Below the pieces are notes generated by a model. It did not search any database and was not told where the DNA came from. It saw only the letters and a list, made by a program, of their open reading frames with translations. The position numbers and the translations under genes were made by a program. DNA of 64,000 nucleotides from Pomphorhynchus laevis. Its lineage: Eukaryota > Acanthocephala > Palaeacanthocephala > Echinorhynchida > Pomphorhynchidae. This document shows, in pieces, positions 61,401 through 64,000 of the stretch; within the stretch, counting starts at the first letter, position 1, and every line of letters begins with the position of its first letter. The stretch covers positions 44,744 through 108,743 of the forward strand of contig WNNJ02001489.1 of the NCBI GenBank assembly GCA_012934845.2. The letters run 5' to 3'.

Positions 61401-64000
61401 CTTTTAAGACATTAATAAATGAGAAGATTTAAGTACAAAATTTATCAATTACTAATATATAGAGCTAATAATGAAATTCCTGTTTTCTTGCTTTATCAAT
61501 AACCCGTCGTATAATAAAGCAATGAATATATATTATGTCAATTAGTGCAAAGTAATGATTATAAAAAAAGCGCAAAATTACAAATGTATTGCACATACCC
61601 GTAATGAGAATCGGTAGAACTGCCGCCAGGCAACCCTAAACAATTAAGACATATTGATTAAGTACATATTACAAATCAAAAAACATTAAATGTTAAAAAA
61701 CAATGTTTAATAAAAATGTTACAAACAAAATTTAATAAAAGATGTGACTTCATATGAAAAAGGTGAGAATTAATTTTTTATTAAATAAAATGATGCTAAC
61801 AAGGTTATCATTTAAAGACAATTTTATACAACAAATTATACATATCGGATAAATTAAAAGGTTGAATGTGCATACCTGTACCTCCAGAGCCGGCTGAAAA
61901 AGATGATTGATTCCCACTAAATCACAAAATTACAATATTGACAATTTGTAAACCAGAATTTTAATTCATACTGCGAATAATCTACCTTTGTCAATAATAA
62001 GTAAACAAAAATACATAATCAAACAATTGGACACAAAATTTATCTAACCACTTGAAAAATTTAATTTTATTTCAGGAAAAATACAAATTAGTGAATACTT
62101 AGCAATATTTAAAGTAAAATATTTTAGTACCCGTAAGGAAAGTCTGTCTTCCCGGTACTGCCAGAAACTAAATATACAAAGCATAATAATAAATTTTAAT
62201 AAATACATAAATAAAACTAACAAATAGCTATGAAAAATAATTGAATTTCAAACAATCAGTGAAATACGATTTAAAGATATGCTACAATTTCAAACAAACA
62301 ATAAATATTTCGATAACAAAAGATGTTCACACAAATGTTCAGACAAAATGCTTAATTCCATCAACTAAGTTACTTACAAACAAGCAACTAAAACTCGGTT
62401 CTTACCTAAACCACCAGTTTTATCTGTAAGTGAGGTAACATTGCCGCTAAACAAAATCAAAATAAATATTTTCGTACTATTTTTAATTAGATTAAATCGT
62501 AATCCTTTAAATATAAAATCTTAAATATAAATTAAAAAATCGTAAAAACTAAAATATTAAGAAACAAATAGAAATAATTACATAAGCGCTTAACAAAAAA
62601 GTCAGAAAATTTGTAAAATTATAAAAGAATAACAAACGCAAATTTTTAAAATTTCTATATTTTTTGTCGGACTATTTTTGTAAAATAAAAACATATAAAT
62701 AAAAGAATGAAGCATATAATAAAATCTCATTATTAAATGAGAAGACGAATATAAAACAATCACAACTGATAGTATTTTCTCATAATAATAAAACTTCAGT
62801 TTATTTGCAAAATCAGATGGCTGGTGTTTATAAACAAAACTAATATGACAAAATAAAAATAAATGATTAATAAATGGCACAAATATATAAAAAATATTAA
62901 TATTTATTAATATTTGTTAATAATATAATCCGTCATCTTTAAAAAATAGATGACAAAAAATCCTTTAAAATTTTTAAAATTATAACAAAGTAGAAAATGC
63001 AAAGTTTTTAAACTTCTGTATATTAATAATCGATAATTTTTAAAAACGAAATAAACTTACAAAGAATATTTATAAAATGAAAAATGATATGCTTAAAACA
63101 TTTTTTTTAAAAATGAGATTATCGAAGCACATTGTAAATTTATAATCTATCCTGCAAAAAATAAATATCATGTTCATTTTTAAAACATACAATAAAATAT
63201 GACAAAAATCAAAAACATACAATAAAATATGACAACTGACAATTTTAGCAAAACGATTTATTAACTCAAAAGCAGCAAAATTCAAAAGCTTATACACATA
63301 CCCGTAAGGTGATTCGGTAGAACTGCCACCAGGCAACCCTAAACAACAAAAGCATTGTTAAATACATGTATAAATAATAAGACATTTAAACTTTATGAAA
63401 CAAAATTTAAAAAAATGAAAGCCATTTAATTAAATGAAAGAAGTGACTACACATTAGAAAGCTATATAAAAATATTTGATTTACAAAACAATTGACATAA
63501 AATTATGGTTTAAGCAAATTATATACAAAATTCTACATGTTGAGTAAATTCAAGATACAATGTTCATACCTGTACCACCAGAGCCGGCTGAAAAAGATGA
63601 TTGATTTCCACTAAATCAGAAAATTATAAAATGTTTATTTGGAAAAGCATATTGGTTCAAATTGAGAACAATTTACATATCCAAAAAACTTGTAAACAAA
63701 AACAAATATATAACTTTTTATGAAAATTTATCTAATCACTATATTTATTTTACTTGTTTTATCATTTCAAAATAAAGGTAAAATATTAAATACATTGTTT
63801 ATTAAAAGTACAATATTTTATTACCCGTACGGAATGTCTGTTTTTCCTGTACTACCAGAAACTAAATTAAGAAAACATTCGAATAAGTTAAAATAAATAC
63901 AAATTATAATGAGTTTAGTTCGAAAAAAATATATAAACATTAAACAATCATTTAAAAACGCTTAAAGAATACGCAACAAATTCCAACAATTCAAAATATT
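52418..64000 (-). CDS. Repetitive secreted or surface glycoprotein gene built from alternating 37/41-nt microexons (3' part; 5' end beyond the window)
   Basis: From high to low coordinates the exon order is D-C-B-A, repeated seven times (the seventh D lies outside), then an 89-nt exon and a short last exon. A and C are 37 nt; B and D are 41 nt. Introns alternate phases 1 and 2, so the message reads without a break. D gives GGNATSLTDKTGGL, C gives VSGSTGKTDFPY, B gives GGNQSSFSAGSGGT and A gives GLPGGSSTESPY, that is 52 residues per set. D carries an NAT or NVT sequon and B an NQS sequon, so the protein is probably heavily N-glycosylated in the secretory pathway. The C-terminus is acidic with two Cys, then a hydrophobic end. 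All splice sites are GT-AG with TTAG acceptors. Introns inside a set are about 209-243 nt; introns between sets alternate between about 470 and 855 nt. I do not recognise the family; a glue, silk, mucin-like or cell-surface role is inference. The signal peptide would lie beyond 64000. Confidence 0.88.
52550..52638 (-). CDS. Microexon gene, penultimate 89-nt exon
   Basis: Acceptor AAAATAG, donor GCAG|GTACAT, phases 2 and 1. It encodes GCDDDYEEIYVDFQNFTCNE and then GYTTSKFTSA. The other two frames are blocked or implausible, and only phase 2 fits the upstream A exon. It has an acidic start, two Cys that could pair, and an NFT sequon. It is the only non-repeat domain of the gene in the window. 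Confidence 0.85.
52639..54250. other. 1.6-kb intron between the repeat array and the C-terminal exons
   Basis: Parts (about 53450-53830) resemble the long A-to-D intron of the array, for example near 56540-56700. An old set may once have extended here, but no intact A-D exon was found in it. Confidence 0.6.
54251..55105 (-). CDS. Microexon set 1 (D-C-B-A)
   Basis: D 55065-55105, C 54786-54822, B 54530-54570, A 54251-54287. Encodes GNATSLTDKTGGL, SGSTGKTDFPY, GNQSSFSAGSGGT and LPGGSSTESPY. The A exon here has CCAGG for CCTGG (silent) and splices to the 89-nt exon. Confidence 0.88.
55569..56413 (-). CDS. Microexon set 2 (D-C-B-A)
   Basis: D 56373-56413 (NVT form), C 56099-56135 (ends TACAG, giving Ser where other sets have Gly), B 55849-55889, A 55569-55605 (TESHY instead of TESPY). 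Confidence 0.88.
57270..58101 (-). CDS. Microexon set 3 (D-C-B-A)
   Basis: D 58061-58101 (NAT), C 57796-57832 (TDIPY), B 57541-57581, A 57270-57306 (LPGVSTTESPY, two replacements). Confidence 0.88.
58583..59431 (-). CDS. Microexon set 4 (D-C-B-A)
   Basis: D 59391-59431 (NVT), C 59116-59152, B 58861-58901, A 58583-58619 (TDSHY). Confidence 0.88.
60286..61117 (-). CDS. Microexon set 5 (D-C-B-A)
   Basis: D 61077-61117 (NAT), C 60810-60846, B 60555-60595, A 60286-60322 (TESPY). Its surroundings are nearly identical to those of set 3, shifted by 3016 bp. Confidence 0.88.
61599..62446 (-). CDS. Microexon set 6 (D-C-B-A)
   Basis: D 62406-62446 (NVT), C 62131-62167, B 61876-61916 (one silent change), A 61599-61635 (TDSHY). 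A near copy of set 4 at +3016 bp. Confidence 0.88.
63302..63861 (-). CDS. Microexon set 7 (C-B-A; D outside the window)
   Basis: C 63825-63861 (TDIPY, as in set 3), B 63570-63610, A 63302-63338. The D exon is expected about 230 bp beyond C, past position 64000. Confidence 0.87.

Larger units (their letters stand above)
54251..64000. repeat. Higher-order tandem repeat of about 3.02 kb
   Basis: A exons start at 54251, 55569, 57270, 58583, 60286, 61599 and 63302, so spacings alternate between about 1315 and 1702 bp. Two sets form a unit of 3016-3019 bp. Exons and introns of units 57270-60285 and 60286-63301 are nearly identical, indicating recent duplication or homogenisation; unit 54251-57269 is more diverged. 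Confidence 0.92.

Noticed and set aside
54251-63861. CRISPR-like or plain satellite interpretation of the regularly spaced short conserved blocks
   Set aside because: The conserved blocks alternate between two lengths, are bounded by GT and AG dinucleotides and translate in one frame. Spacing is 200-850 bp and the genome is eukaryotic.

Overview
The window is AT-rich animal nuclear DNA. It has GT-AG introns, an intron-containing ribosomal protein gene, a LIM-homeodomain gene and many retroelements. The host proteins are recognisable but diverged: S13 has many substitutions in otherwise conserved positions, and the homeodomain is Lhx2/9-like with unusual residues. I take this to be a fast-evolving invertebrate and do not assign a phylum.

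Three host genes are supported. (1) A complete small-subunit ribosomal protein S13/uS15 gene in three exons on + (3699-4274). (2) A LIM-homeodomain gene of the apterous/Lhx2/9 class on -, rebuilt from four exons (21114 down to 10490) whose phases match. Its 7.6-kb second intron is filled with transposon debris. (3) An unusual gene on - occupying 52418 to beyond 64000. It consists of alternating 37-nt and 41-nt microexons (27 seen) followed by an 89-nt exon and a short terminal exon. All junctions keep one reading frame and give a Gly/Ser/Thr-rich 52-residue repeat with N-glycosylation sequons, ending in an acidic Cys-containing segment and a hydrophobic tail. I consider this the most novel item in the window.

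The rest is mostly mobile DNA. Family A is an APE-type LINE: one long copy at 5140-8165 and three 5'-truncated copies at 1697, 21976 and 30941. Family B is an L2/CR1-like LINE: a 5' part at 1-1670, a 5' end at 30535 and RT plus 3' pieces at 47900-49690. Families C and D are LINE-like RT elements with a distinctive C-terminal region; C carries a Cys-rich cluster (35215-38112, and 40190-41700), and D lies at 26820-29105. Penelope-like elements (PLEs) recur with a shared 3' tail; two carry a GIY-YIG nuclease domain and form a 760-bp inverted repeat around the last exons of the LIM-homeodomain gene. A FLYWCH-type MULE transposase (14830-15870) and a piggyBac-like remnant (44470-45045) are also present.

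Layout: 1-2.5 kb LINEs; 2.8-4.3 kb S13 with a duplicated upstream segment; 5.1-8.2 kb LINE A; 8.6-21.1 kb LIM-homeodomain gene with PLE, MULE and LINE insertions; 21.7-22.4 kb fragments; 22.4-26.5 kb AT-rich with hairpins; 26.5-29.6 kb LINE D between 150-bp direct repeats; 30.5-31.5 kb LINE ends; 31.5-35 kb mostly empty; 35.2-41.7 kb LINE C and PLE; 41.7-47.1 kb mostly empty with piggyBac debris; 47.1-50 kb tandem repeats, LINE B and a nested PLE; 50-52.4 kb AT-rich; 52.4-64 kb the microexon gene. All calls come from reading the sequence; no database search was run.
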